A stretch of DNA of 64,000 nt from Crocinitomicaceae bacterium (GTDB lineage: Bacteria > Bacteroidota > Bacteroidia > Flavobacteriales_D > Crocinitomicaceae). The translations under genes were made by a program, and so were the position numbers. The DNA lies in contig JADJEU010000021.1 in NCBI GenBank assembly GCA_016709005.1, positions 62,001 through 126,000 of the forward strand, in the 5' to 3' direction. Shown piece by piece: positions 1 to 8,285 of this stretch (the first letter of the stretch is position 1; each line of letters opens with the position of its first letter). The notes beneath the pieces were generated by a model, which was given only the letters and a program-made list of their open reading frames with translations, made no database searches and was not told where the DNA came from.

Positions 1-1904
1 ACCTTGCATGGAAAATTTTTCAAACGTGCACTGATGGTTTTGTAATGTTGCGTAGATAAAATAGTGGTCGGAACTAAAATGGCAACTTGTTTATTATCGT
101 TCACTGCTTTGAAAGCAGCGCGTATGGCAATTTCTGTTTTTCCAAATCCAACATCGCCGCAGATGAGCCTGTCCATCGGTGATGGAGCCTCCATGTCTTC
201 TTTCACCGCAATGGTTGCTTTTAACTGATCAGGCGTATCTTCATAAATAAAAGAGGCTTCCAATTCATGTTGCAAATAATTATCCGGTGCGTAAGCAAAT
301 CCTTTTTCTTTTTTGCGCTCCGCATAAAGTTTAATCAAATCGTATGCAATCTCTTTAACTTTAGATTTGGTTTTCTTTTTGGCGGTACTCCATTGTTGTG
401 AACCAATTTTATTCATGGTAGGTTCGGTACCATCTTTGCCAGAATATTTTGAGATGCGATGCAACGAGTGAATCGAAACATAAAGCACATCGTTGTCTTT
501 ATAAACTAATCGAATTGCTTCTTGCGGCTTGCCGTTTACATCAATAATTTCAAGTCCTGAAAAACGGCCAATGCCATGATCAATATGTGTTACATAATCT
601 CCTTTTTGAAGGTTGTAAATTTCTTTAAGTGTGAGCGCTTGTTGATTTTTGCGATACCCTTCTTTTAATCTGAAACGATGATAACGTTCAAAAATCTGAT
701 GATCGGTATAACAGACAAAACGCATTTCATTGTCAATAAAACCTTCATGCAATGCAATGGTGAGCATGCTGAATTCAACGTTTGCTTTTAAATCTGAAAA
801 GATGGTGTACAAACGTTCAATTTGTTTAGGCTGACTGGAGATAATAAAATTGGTAAACTTTGCTTTTTTGCGCGCTGTTAAATCTTCAATCAGCAAATCA
901 AAATTTTTGTTGAAGCTGGGTTGTAAGCCGCAATTAAAATGAAAAGCAGTTTCAGTTAAAGTTGGACGATCACCGTATTCAATCAGCCTGAATTTTAAAA
1001 CTTGTTCTTTAAAATGTTTTTGATCTAAATACAAATCTACCGGCGGTGAATGTTTCACTGGTGAGTCTGGCAAAGCGTTGTAAGCATCTAAGGCTTTCTG
1101 ATAACACTTGGTCAGTTCTTCTTCAACCACATCAAAATCTTTAATCCAGATGGTTGTTTTTTCTGCAATAAAATTCAAAAAACTTTCACGGACTTCTTCT
1201 GTTTTTTGATGTTGAATATTTGGAACAACGGTAAAGCGTTGAACTGTTTTTATTGAAAGTTGATTGACGGGATCAAAAGTTCTTATCGAATCCACATCAT
1301 CTCCAAAAAACTCAATCCGAAAAGGCTCATCATTTGAAAATGAAAAGACATCCACAATTCCGCCACGCACGGCAAACTGACCGGGTGCATAAACAAAATC
1401 CACTTTATCAAAATCGTACTCGATTAAAAGTTCGTTGATAAAATCAATGGAGTACGTATTGCCTTGTTTAATCTCCAAAATACTTTTTGCAAATTGTTTT
1501 TTGGTGATTACTTTTTCTGAAATAGCCTCAGGGTAGGTAACAATGATAGAAGTTGTTCCGCGGTTAATGCGTTCCAACACTTCAGCACGTGAAACCACGT
1601 TGGCGTTGTCTATTTCTTCCAATTGATATGGCCGCTTATAACTGTGCGGAAAAAATAAAATGGAATTGGAAAGATGATCCAGATTTTGCAAATCATTCAG
1701 AAAAAAAGCTGCCTCTTCTTTTTCAGGTAAGATAAAAAGATGATTGCCCCCAATGTTTTGAATAATAGCATCTGCAATCACTGTGCGCGCCGATCCGGTA
1801 AGACCTTGCAAACTTAAATTTGGGCTGTGTGATTCCAGGTGAGAGCAGATTTGCTTCACTTTTTCGGAGCGTGCGTACGCTGAACGAAATTCTTCAACGT
1901 TCAT
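1..1904 (-). CDS. mfd: Transcription-repair coupling factor Mfd (N-terminal part, runs off window)
   Basis: Mfd removes RNA polymerase stalled at DNA lesions and recruits the UvrABC nucleotide-excision repair machinery. The reading frame starts at the ATG complementary to 1902-1904 (MNVEEFRSAYARSEK) and stays open to the window edge, about 634 residues. In order it shows the UvrB-homology N-terminal region, then the RNA-polymerase-interaction/CarD-like segment (GDYVTHIDHGIGRFSGLE), then the start of the helicase core: a Q-motif-like stretch, the Walker A motif CGDVGFGKTE, and the following LVPTTIL motif Ia. The rest of the helicase and the TRCF domain lie outside the window. It is divergent from the downstream DUF262 gene. 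Family assignment is secure; only the length is incomplete. Confidence 0.96.
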   Translation of the reverse strand, partial: MNVEEFRSAYARSEKVKQICSHLESHSPNLSLQGLTGSARTVIADAIIQNIGGNHLFILPEKEEAAFFLNDLQNLDHLSNSILFFPHSYKRPYQLEEIDNANVVSRAEVLERINRGTTSIIVTYPEAISEKVITKKQFAKSILEIKQGNTYSIDFINELLIEYDFDKVDFVYAPGQFAVRGGIVDVFSFSNDEPFRIEFFGDDVDSIRTFDPVNQLSIKTVQRFTVVPNIQHQKTEEVRESFLNFIAEKTTIWIKDFDVVEEELTKCYQKALDAYNALPDSPVKHSPPVDLYLDQKHFKEQVLKFRLIEYGDRPTLTETAFHFNCGLQPSFNKNFDLLIEDLTARKKAKFTNFIISSQPKQIERLYTIFSDLKANVEFSMLTIALHEGFIDNEMRFVCYTDHQIFERYHRFRLKEGYRKNQQALTLKEIYNLQKGDYVTHIDHGIGRFSGLEIIDVNGKPQEAIRLVYKDNDVLYVSIHSLHRISKYSGKDGTEPTMNKIGSQQWSTAKKKTKSKVKEIAYDLIKLYAERKKEKGFAYAPDNYLQHELEASFIYEDTPDQLKATIAVKEDMEAPSPMDRLICGDVGFGKTEIAIRAAFKAVNDNKQVAILVPTTILSTQHYKTISARLKNFPCK

Positions 1905-1969
1905 GGGTGCAAAGATAGGGGGTTTAATTTGAATTTCTATTTGGAAAATTCATGTTCAACGGATTTTTT

Positions 1970-2071
1970 CTCCGTGAACTTTGTGCATTCTTTGTGGGCT
2001 TTGTGGTTAGATTTTTTTACCACAGAGCTCACGGAGGCGCCCACTGTACGGGTGACACAGAGGACACGGAG
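1970..2071. repeat. Imperfect inverted repeat of the 'cacagag/acacggag' intergenic family
   Basis: This sits in the 316-base gap between mfd and the DUF262 gene. The left arm starts CTCCGTGAACTTTGTG at 1970. It is answered by ACCACAGAGCTCACGGAG at 2019-2036, followed by a second right-arm copy ACACAGAGGACACGGAG at 2055-2071. The same vocabulary recurs at 29.1-29.5 kb. A 64-codon open frame covering it (1929-2123) has no protein-like features and is not annotated as a gene. Nothing else is recognised in this gap. Confidence 0.7.
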
Positions 2072-2220
2072 AAAATTGGATTGCTTCTGTTACACGAAGT
2101 ATGAATTAAGATCGCTGTTATGAGCTATGCTAAATTGAGGGTGAGGGGATTGAGTGGGAAATTATTTTAACTTTATGGGATATTGGCGTAATTGAAAGAT
2201 GCACGAAAAGTAATAATGAT

Positions 2221-3286
2221 ATGACAGACAAAAAAATTAAGGAACTCGAAGAAACTCAACAATACGAGGACAATTCAAATGATTTACCTCAGCAGCATTG
2301 TTGCGTTTAACGAATTGCGGTCTTGTGCTGATCTTTTAAGACTTTATGAGTCAAAACAGTTAGAAATCCAACCAGACTTCCAACGAGATATTGTTTGGTC
2401 CAAACCTGACCAGACCAGGTTTATTGACAGTTTAACGAAACAACTACCTATTCCAAGTATGTGTATTAGCCTTGACTATAAGACTGACAGAAGGTTAATA
2501 ATAGACGGACTACAGAGGATGAATAGCATCATTAATTTCCTCTCTGATGATGAATGGAAACTTTCTGAATTGGATGATATTGATGAAAAATTATCCGGCA
2601 AGACAGTTCATACAATTAAAACAAGATCAAAAGAGGTTTTTGAAAGAGTGCAAAATGTAATGATACCTGTAACAGTCATTCGCTGTGACTATTCTAAATT
2701 GGAACACAACGAGTACTTGTTTACGATATTTCACCGACTAAATTCCGGTGGAGTAAAACTGAATAATCAAGAAATTCGAAACTGCATTTATAATGGAACA
2801 TTAAACTCATTACTAAAAAAACTTGCCAAAGCAACAGAGACAAAAAAATTGTTTGGATTAAAAAGTCGATTCGCAAATGAAGAAATGATTCTTCGATTTT
2901 TTGCTTTCGATGAGCGATTAGAAACTTATAACGGCAAATTATCCAAATTTCTGAATGATTACATGTTCGACAATCGTAGTTTAACTGATGTGGAAATTGA
3001 AGCAAAAACTTTATTTTATACCGAAGCGACAAATCTAGTTTACGAAAAAATATTTGATAAAAGTGCTGCAACATCTTTGGGGAAAACATTTTTGGAAGGT
3101 TTGCTTTATGGTGTTTCTCAAAATCTACAGAAACTAAAAAAGGAGACCCCTGAAAAAGTAAAATCCTTGTTTGAATCTTTCAAGCAATTGCCAGAATACA
3201 GCGTTCAGAGTTTGAAAGAAGGGTTGTCTGCAAAAGAAAAAGTAAACGACCGCTTGAATTCGTCAAAAAAATGTTTCGCTGGGTAA
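2221..3286 (+). CDS. DUF262 (ParB-like/GmrSD-type N-domain) protein, apparent frameshift near codon 24
   Basis: DUF262 proteins are ParB-superfamily NTPase/nuclease-like enzymes found in restriction and defence systems. The main frame (from 2279) has the family core: IQPDFQRDIVW, then RFIDSLTKQLPIPSM, then the signature DGLQR at residues 76-80 of that frame. There is no C-terminal DUF1524 HNH domain, so this is not a full GmrSD enzyme. An ATG at 2221 in another frame encodes an acidic lead (MTDKKIKELEETQQYE...NDLPQ), the usual type of N-terminus for this family. It runs out of frame right where the domain begins, so a one-base indel near 2290-2295 probably splits the gene. It is followed after one base by a HEPN gene, suggesting translational coupling and a two-component system. 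Confidence 0.75.
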
Positions 3287-3287
3287 T

Positions 3288-3788
3288 ATGCAAGCTAAGC
3301 AACCAATTGAAGACCTTTTAAAGGAGTTACAGAAACTCTATGACAGCCCGGTTAATCCAGCGCATAAAGATTATTATTCGAAGTTAGCATTGCTAGAACT
3401 TTGTGGTTGGTTAGAGCATGTTCAAGACGAAATAATTAAATATTACTCTGACACAAAACTGATTGAACAAAAGAACAAAGATGAAGTTAATACGTTTGTC
3501 ATTGGGAAAACTTATGGCTTCGACTATGTAGACCACTTTAGGCCAATGATTATTAAATTAATTGGATTTAAACAGACAGAGGCTTTTGAAAACAAATTAA
3601 AAGCAGCTGGCCATTTTCAAATATTAAGAGACCAATTAAGTTCTTTATGGGCTTTGCGCAAAAGAGCGGCACATACTTCATTTGTGGGTGTAACGATAAC
3701 TTATCAATCTCCCTCATCGATGCGTACTTATTTAAACTCTTTGTATCCTATTTTGGCGACAGTTGAATCGGAACTTAATAGTCTGTAA
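3288..3788 (+). CDS. HEPN-domain protein (RiboL-PSP/MAE_28990-like), partner of DUF262 protein
   Basis: This is a 166-residue, mostly helical protein. Near its C-terminus it has the motif LRKRAAH, giving R124-x4-H129, the signature catalytic pair of HEPN ribonucleases. The N-terminal part (ALLELCGWLEHVQDEII) resembles the first HEPN helices. It starts one base after the stop of the DUF262 gene, so the two are almost certainly co-translated. DUF262-HEPN pairs are known in bacterial defence islands. By family knowledge the HEPN partner would be an RNase toxin or effector. Which partner senses and which cuts cannot be told from sequence. The HEPN call rests on the RxxxxH motif and helical pattern; the exact subfamily is uncertain. 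Confidence 0.65.
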   Translation: MQAKQPIEDLLKELQKLYDSPVNPAHKDYYSKLALLELCGWLEHVQDEIIKYYSDTKLIEQKNKDEVNTFVIGKTYGFDYVDHFRPMIIKLIGFKQTEAFENKLKAAGHFQILRDQLSSLWALRKRAAHTSFVGVTITYQSPSSMRTYLNSLYPILATVESELNSL

Positions 3789-3796
3789 AAGGAAAA

Positions 3797-4276
3797 ATGA
3801 AACCCCAATTGCCATCTTCAAACCTCTACACCCAACTAACAACCGCTCTGCAACAAGCAAGCAACAGCCCTTTCACTGCATCAAAGCGTTCAGATGATCA
3901 CACAATTTCATGCAAAGCCATTTGGACAAAACGCCGCATTCAGTTTTCTATTCATTTTTCTGTTTCGGGTGGCAAAGTCAATTACCCAAATTTTCGTGTT
4001 GGCAGAAGCAAATTTTTAGGCGCTTTTTTGAAACAAAATTCTTTGCTATCACAACGCGGCGCAACGAGTGAACTTTCAGATTTGATTTTGTCTGATTCAG
4101 CTGCGCTGCAATTGCTGGAGCATTATCATGTCGCCCGCATTGAATGGAAAGAGAATAGCTTAACTGCTTTTGTTGTTGTCAAAAAAAAGCGGCAAGAAAG
4201 TTTGAAAGAGATTGTGAATCTTTTTGAGAAGTTGGGGAGGAGAGTTTTGGATGAGTTAGCACATGAAGCAGACTAA
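3797..4276 (+). CDS. Hypothetical protein downstream of the DUF262-HEPN pair
   Basis: I do not recognise this 159-residue soluble protein. It begins 8 bases after the HEPN stop codon with a purine-rich AAAGGAAAA just upstream of the ATG, so it is probably in the same transcript. It has a positively charged middle region (TKRRIQFSIHFSV, then GRSKFLGAF), a short hydrophobic strand-rich segment, and an amphipathic C-terminal helix. There is no signal peptide, membrane segment or catalytic motif visible. It could be a third component of the DUF262-HEPN module or an unrelated neighbour. Confidence 0.6.
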   Translation: MKPQLPSSNLYTQLTTALQQASNSPFTASKRSDDHTISCKAIWTKRRIQFSIHFSVSGGKVNYPNFRVGRSKFLGAFLKQNSLLSQRGATSELSDLILSDSAALQLLEHYHVARIEWKENSLTAFVVVKKKRQESLKEIVNLFEKLGRRVLDELAHEAD

Positions 4277-4333
4277 GACGTCAAATGTTTTTTGAGTTGA
4301 GCTAATCACAAACCAAATCATCCTATGAAAACC

Positions 4334-4425
4334 GTCATCTCGACCGCAGGGAGAGATCCCGTAAAGGTTAACGTTCGATTGTAGTATGAAATTCTCACGT
4401 AGAAAAATTCCGTCATCATTCCCCC
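4334..4425. repeat. Dispersed 'GTCATCTCGAC' repeat, copy 1
   Basis: This is the first of three copies in the window, with 14700-14858 and 26748-26886. It shares the segments GTCATCTCGACCGCAGGGAG, AACGTTCGATTG, CTCACGTAGAAAAAT and CGTCATCATTCCC with the other copies. It lies between the convergent genes ending at 4276 and 4416, and the stop codon of the minus-strand gene is inside its right edge. This copy appears truncated relative to the other two, which continue to a CTCTGTCGAAATGAC end. Confidence 0.75.
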
Positions 4426-5171
4426 AATAAATCATCTGCCTTCACCAAATAAAAATTGGGCATGAATGAAACTCCCAAAGAAGTGAATGGAGAGAGTTGC
4501 ACTTTACCTGCGTTAACATTCGCGCCTTTCATGTTGTTGAGTAAGCTATTGAGTACAAGAACATCTTGTTTTAGATGAAGCCCCAAAGACCAACCTTTAA
4601 AATTGATCAAAAGTTGTGGTGCAACTGAAACAGTAATAAGTGGATTTGTAAGAGGTTGTTTATTCTGTATCAAATTCCAGGTATGTAATCTTCTTCCTGA
4701 GCCCCAATGTTTTTCTTCATATCCGGCATTGATGGCAGCAACTTTGAAACCCAGTGTGCTTATAAAAGTCAGTTTGCGGTTGATTCTAAAAATAAAATCA
4801 GCACCGTTTGTCCAGGAGACGGATCGCATGTAAAAATTCGAAGCACCAACGTCAAATTGACCAGGCTCCCAATAATCAACGTTGGGCTCATGAAATGAAT
4901 ACCCGTAATAATTGAAATAGCTCAAGCCAAATTCAAGGGTATATTTCACAGAAAATTTAGAAGTATCCCAGGGGTTGTATGAACTCACTTTAAAAAAAGT
5001 CTCACTTCCAATTTTTCTGAAATCAGAATAATAAGTGCCCACATAATTTTCGTAAGCGATTTCATATTCCGCATTTTTATTTCCTACAGTCATGGCTTGT
5101 CCCAATTGAAAATTGATTTGTGTCCATCCGCAAAGTGGAATCAAAAAGACAAGAAGTAAGAAGGATCTCAT
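4416..5171 (-). CDS. Secreted/outer-membrane-like hypothetical protein
   Basis: A 251-residue protein beginning MRSFLLLVFLIPLCGWTQ, a typical Sec signal peptide ending near the WTQ/IN junction. I chose this ATG (complement of 5169-5171) over a longer frame reaching 5276, because only the internal start places the signal peptide at the N-terminus. The mature part is rich in alternating hydrophobic and aromatic residues (YTLEFGLSYFNYYGYSF, ADFIFRINRKLTFISTLGFK, GWSLGLHLKQDVLVL), as in small outer-membrane beta-barrels of Bacteroidota. No specific family is recognised. Its 3' end abuts a dispersed repeat. Confidence 0.65.
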   Translation of the reverse strand: MRSFLLLVFLIPLCGWTQINFQLGQAMTVGNKNAEYEIAYENYVGTYYSDFRKIGSETFFKVSSYNPWDTSKFSVKYTLEFGLSYFNYYGYSFHEPNVDYWEPGQFDVGASNFYMRSVSWTNGADFIFRINRKLTFISTLGFKVAAINAGYEEKHWGSGRRLHTWNLIQNKQPLTNPLITVSVAPQLLINFKGWSLGLHLKQDVLVLNSLLNNMKGANVNAGKVQLSPFTSLGVSFMPNFYLVKADDLLGE

Positions 5172-5393
5172 AATAAATAAACGTTGAAATGGTTGGATTG
5201 TTGCGTGGGAAGGATTTAATGAAATAGCCGAGTTGGGTTCAAAAAAACATTTGATTGGTTTGTGGGGCGATTTCAATTATCTAACGTTAAAAAGTGCTTC
5301 GAATTCCATTTCTATTAACCCTCTGAACTTAGTAATAGCCTGCCTTTTATGATTCCTTCCTAAAAAAAATTATTACGTGCTAAAATAATATTG

Positions 5394-5401
5394 TATATTT
5401 G
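5394..5401 (+). promoter_or_regulatory. Bacteroidota-type -7 element TATATTTG upstream of the abiF leader RNA
   Basis: TATATTTG matches the TAnnTTTG -7 consensus exactly. It places a transcription start near 5406-5408, immediately before the hairpin RNA at 5411-5451. No strong -33 TTG is seen at the usual spacing, so the call rests on the -7 element and its position. Confidence 0.55.
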
Positions 5402-5406
5402 CTCTA

Positions 5407-5460
5407 ACATGCTTACCCCGCTTCCCGTCGAACAGCGCGCTTAGGGTAAGCTTTTTATTT
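5407..5460 (+). ncRNA. Compact hairpin RNA directly upstream of abiF (candidate abiF-type RNA)
   Basis: Between the -7 element and the abiF start is a perfect 8-bp stem, GCTTACCC (5411-5418) with GGGTAAGC (5444-5451). It encloses a second small hairpin, CGCTTC (5419-5424) pairing with GAA (5430-5432) and GCG (5435-5437). A T-rich tract (CTTTTTATTTT, from 5451) follows. The whole unit is about 50 nt, ends as a terminator-like structure, and lies 16 bases before the ATG at 5468. Structured non-coding RNAs upstream of abiF genes are known as a conserved motif, and such RNAs are thought to act as antitoxins to the HEPN protein. Whether this one matches that covariance model is inference. Confidence 0.6.
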
Positions 5461-5467
5461 TATAGCA

Positions 5468-6364
5468 ATGAGTAAAACATCTTATTCAAAGCCCCCAATT
5501 TCATATTCTGAACAACTTGAACTTCTTGAAACCAGAGGTCTTAAAATTCTCAATCACAAGAAGGCAGAACATCTTTTAAAAAACATCAGTTATTACCGGT
5601 TGAGTGGATATTGGTATCCTCTTTTAGAAAATAAGAGCGAACATAAGTTCAAACCAGAAGCAACATTTGAAACTGCTTTCAATATTTATAAATTTGACAG
5701 AGAGCTTCGATTATTGGTGTTAGGAGAATTAGAAAAAATCGAAATTTCCGTGCGTGCAAATATGATTTACAACATCTCGCAGGAGCATGGTCCATTTTGG
5801 TTTTTAAACAAAGAAATATTGAACAGTGAAGGCGGACTTCAAAAAAGTCTTGAGAGCATCAAAAAGGAATACAGCAGAAGTGATGAAGAATTTATAAAAG
5901 CATTTGGGTCTAAATATAACGATGCTTATCCACCAAGTTGGATGATTCTTGAAATCACATCGTTTGGAACACTTTCTATTTTATTTTCGAATTTACGTCC
6001 TGGTAAAACGAAACGGGAAATTTCAAATGAATATGGAATTAGTAACAAAGTTTTTTCATCCTGGCTCCATAGTATTGTTTATCTGAGAAATGTTTGTGCA
6101 CACCATGCACGTTTTTGGAATCGGGTAATGAGTGTCAGTCCGAAAATGCCAAAAAGCACAAACTTAACTTGGCTTCACAACCAGAATATACCGACAAATA
6201 AATCCTATTACGTGTTGTCGATGATTTTATATTTGTCACAAACAATTAATCCCAATAACACAATCGGACAGAGGTTTGCCTTGTTACTGAAAAAATATCC
6301 AAACATTGATCCGGTGGCAATGGGTTTTCCAATGGATTGGGAAAATGAACCTTTGTGGAAGTAA
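5468..6364 (+). CDS. Abi_2 family protein (AbiD/AbiF-like abortive infection HEPN protein)
   Basis: This 298-residue protein carries the Abi_2 signatures. The conserved N-terminal motif is YYRLSGYWYPL (42-52), followed by FDRELRLLVLGELEKIEISVR (77-97). The HEPN catalytic motif LRNVCAHHARFWNR gives R207-x4-H212. By family, AbiD/AbiF proteins are phage-exclusion effectors whose HEPN RNase activity is held in check until infection. The start is fixed by the upstream hairpin and promoter. It stands alone as a transcription unit with only the upstream structured RNA as partner. The family assignment is strong; the trigger and target are unknown. Confidence 0.88.
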   Translation: MSKTSYSKPPISYSEQLELLETRGLKILNHKKAEHLLKNISYYRLSGYWYPLLENKSEHKFKPEATFETAFNIYKFDRELRLLVLGELEKIEISVRANMIYNISQEHGPFWFLNKEILNSEGGLQKSLESIKKEYSRSDEEFIKAFGSKYNDAYPPSWMILEITSFGTLSILFSNLRPGKTKREISNEYGISNKVFSSWLHSIVYLRNVCAHHARFWNRVMSVSPKMPKSTNLTWLHNQNIPTNKSYYVLSMILYLSQTINPNNTIGQRFALLLKKYPNIDPVAMGFPMDWENEPLWK

Positions 6365-6462
6365 CTGCACCATTCAAATTTCTGTGATAATTAATAGAGA
6401 TGTAAAACTCACTATTCAAAATTTCAGGTAGAAGCATAATGTAGAAATTTGTTGTGTTCAAG

Positions 6463-6495
6463 TTGCAGGCTAATTTCATTTCCATATCTTTAATC
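6463..6495 (+). promoter_or_regulatory. 33-bp promoter module (TTG-N19-TATCTTTA), copy 1
   Basis: Identical at 32 of 33 positions to 7329-7361. It contains TTG at 6463-6465 and TATCTTTA at 6485-6492 with 19-base spacing, a good fit to the Bacteroidota -33/-7 promoter (TAnnTTTG with one change). It lies 66 bases upstream of the lipoprotein gene at 6562. The rest of the 197-base gap shows nothing else. Confidence 0.6.
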
Positions 6496-6561
6496 AAAAG
6501 GGCACAGTTATAATCTTAAGCACCAAAAGTTAGCCAGCATTAAATTTAGAAGGTTAGGAAG

Positions 6562-7203
6562 ATGAAATCTATTCAAATTATATTTGGTATAGCACTGGTT
6601 TTTTTAAGCGCGTGCAAACAAGAAAATCAAAAAAGTTGGACAACTGTTGAGGTGCACATTACCGATAGAATTACTGGAGAACCTGTTCCTATTGTGCACG
6701 CCGAGGTAAGCGAATATAACCATCCCCGTTTCATACATAATTATTTAGACATCCATATGGAAACTTCTGATAGTTATAAATTTGGTTTTAAAGCAAAGCA
6801 AAATTCTGGTTGGACCTACAACTTGAGTACTTTCTTTGATCTTGACATTTATGGATCCATCAACCATGAAACGGGAGAAGGATTGGAGAAGAATACGGAC
6901 AATGTATTTCACTATGAAGTAGCTTCTGTTGGCAATTTGCAAATCAACGTTCAAAATACGTCATGTTATGATGACAATGATAAATGTTATATCATGAAAA
7001 AGAACCTGGTAATACCTGAAAAGGATCCCACAATTCCTGCATTGTTTGTAGGATGTTATGACGGTGCATTGGCAACAGGGAAGGCGTATGCTGGCACCTA
7101 TGTCTTAACCTGGGAAGTCATTAAGAACAACGTCACGCAAAATTTTTCGGATACAATTTACCTTGCGCCCGGAGAAAGTTTGACGTACGACATACTCTAT
7201 TAA
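6562..7203 (+). CDS. Hypothetical lipoprotein
   Basis: A 213-residue protein with a lipoprotein signal peptide: MKSIQIIFGIALVFLSACKQ, lipobox LSAC, so it is predicted to be anchored in a membrane by Cys18. The mature region begins with VEVHITDRITGEPVPIVHAEV, resembling a carboxypeptidase-regulatory-like or other beta-sandwich domain often found in Bacteroidota surface lipoproteins. Two cysteines (TSCYDDNDKCY) could form a disulfide. Family beyond this is not recognised. Its promoter region shares a near-identical 33-bp module with the next gene, suggesting coordinated expression. Confidence 0.7.
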   Translation: MKSIQIIFGIALVFLSACKQENQKSWTTVEVHITDRITGEPVPIVHAEVSEYNHPRFIHNYLDIHMETSDSYKFGFKAKQNSGWTYNLSTFFDLDIYGSINHETGEGLEKNTDNVFHYEVASVGNLQINVQNTSCYDDNDKCYIMKKNLVIPEKDPTIPALFVGCYDGALATGKAYAGTYVLTWEVIKNNVTQNFSDTIYLAPGESLTYDILY

Positions 7204-7328
7204 TTCATCTTCCAAATTGAATCAGAGTGCTTGCTTTTTTTGAGAAGTGAGGCTTGTTTTATTAAGCGCAGCGAACTTGTTGCGGTGAAATACTGGATGT
7301 AAATTAATGAGCAAAGTAATTTACCGCC

Positions 7329-7361
7329 TTGCAGGTTAATTTCATTTCCATATCTTTAATC
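7329..7361 (+). promoter_or_regulatory. 33-bp promoter module (TTG-N19-TATCTTTA), copy 2
   Basis: Second copy of the module at 6463-6495, one C/T difference. TTG is at 7329-7331 and TATCTTTA at 7351-7358. It lies 28 bases upstream of the ATG at 7390. Confidence 0.6.
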
Positions 7362-7389
7362 CTCTCACCCCAAACCAACCATCAACCCC

Positions 7390-8178
7390 ATGACCAACAA
7401 ACTAGTACGAGCCAACATTCAAAAGTACACCAGTCATAGTTTTGATGAATACGGTGATCCAAATCCGGTTTACGAACTCATGGTAAATGGAAAAAAACTC
7501 ACACTCAAAACACGCGGAAAAAAACTACCATCGAGTTTTGATTTCTCGCAAAAATATGAGTTCATTTTTGAAGTGACACCTTCTAATGAAATCGTTGCTT
7601 TCTACTCTCCGTTGCAAGATTCAAAATGGGGAAGCCAAAGTAATATTCGAACACTTACAGGATCATCCAGAAAACCCAAGGTCGTCTACCAATTTATTTC
7701 AGGTACTATTTCAGATAAGAGTTCCAAATCAGAGATCTTCAATACACACCAGCCCAAATTTGGAATGGAAAGCGCGACACTTGAAAAACGCACTACCTAT
7801 TTTATAAATGTTGGCGGCAGATCCTTACAAGGCAGCAGTTCCTATAAAAAAGTAAAGGTAGGCGATCAGGTAACTGGTGTTACCAATCAATATGGTTATT
7901 TGGAAATGCTCAAGAATAAACAAACTGGAAAAGTGTACGGCTTGTTTCCGATCTGGCCTATGTTGATTGCGCTGGTTGCAACTGTGGCCATCAATATTTT
8001 TCTTTTTATGAATGAATCTTTGAACGAACCAGTGAAAACGGTCTTTGGAGAATTTCCAGAATACTATGAAAAAGTTGTCTTCTTCAATTTGGTGGCCATT
8101 CCAATGTCAATCATGACAATTATTTGGAGCAAAGAGCGATTTAGAATTTTAAGATTTCATCGGGAGAATAATAAGTAG
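7390..8178 (+). CDS. Hypothetical protein with two C-terminal membrane segments
   Basis: A 262-residue protein with no signal peptide. Residues 1-185 look soluble and strand-rich (YELMVNGKKLTLKTRGKKLP; YFINVGGRSLQGSSSYKKVK). Two hydrophobic segments follow, LFPIWPMLIALVATVAINIF (about 186-205) and FFNLVAIPMSIMTIIW (about 230-245), then a basic tail. The layout predicts a cytoplasmic domain anchored by a hairpin of two helices. I do not recognise a family. Expression is probably coordinated with the upstream lipoprotein through the duplicated promoter module. Confidence 0.65.
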   Translation: MTNKLVRANIQKYTSHSFDEYGDPNPVYELMVNGKKLTLKTRGKKLPSSFDFSQKYEFIFEVTPSNEIVAFYSPLQDSKWGSQSNIRTLTGSSRKPKVVYQFISGTISDKSSKSEIFNTHQPKFGMESATLEKRTTYFINVGGRSLQGSSSYKKVKVGDQVTGVTNQYGYLEMLKNKQTGKVYGLFPIWPMLIALVATVAINIFLFMNESLNEPVKTVFGEFPEYYEKVVFFNLVAIPMSIMTIIWSKERFRILRFHRENNK

Positions 8179-8285
8179 CAGTATAGTTAAGGCAGCAATT
8201 AATTTAATAAAACTTGGTGTATTTATAAATAGGACCCAAATGCCCGACGGCTATCAAAACAGGACAAGATAATTCGATGCAAATT

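Noticed and set aside
1929..2123. 64-codon plus-strand open frame upstream of the DUF262 gene
   Set aside because: It is made of the inverted intergenic repeat; its amino acids show no domain or signal.
2279..3286. DUF262 protein as a complete GmrSD type IV restriction enzyme
   Set aside because: No DUF1524 HNH domain is present in the protein or just downstream.
5411..5460. Simple terminator of an upstream gene instead of a functional RNA
   Set aside because: No plus-strand gene ends nearby, a promoter sits just before it and it directly precedes abiF; termination of its own short RNA is more likely.
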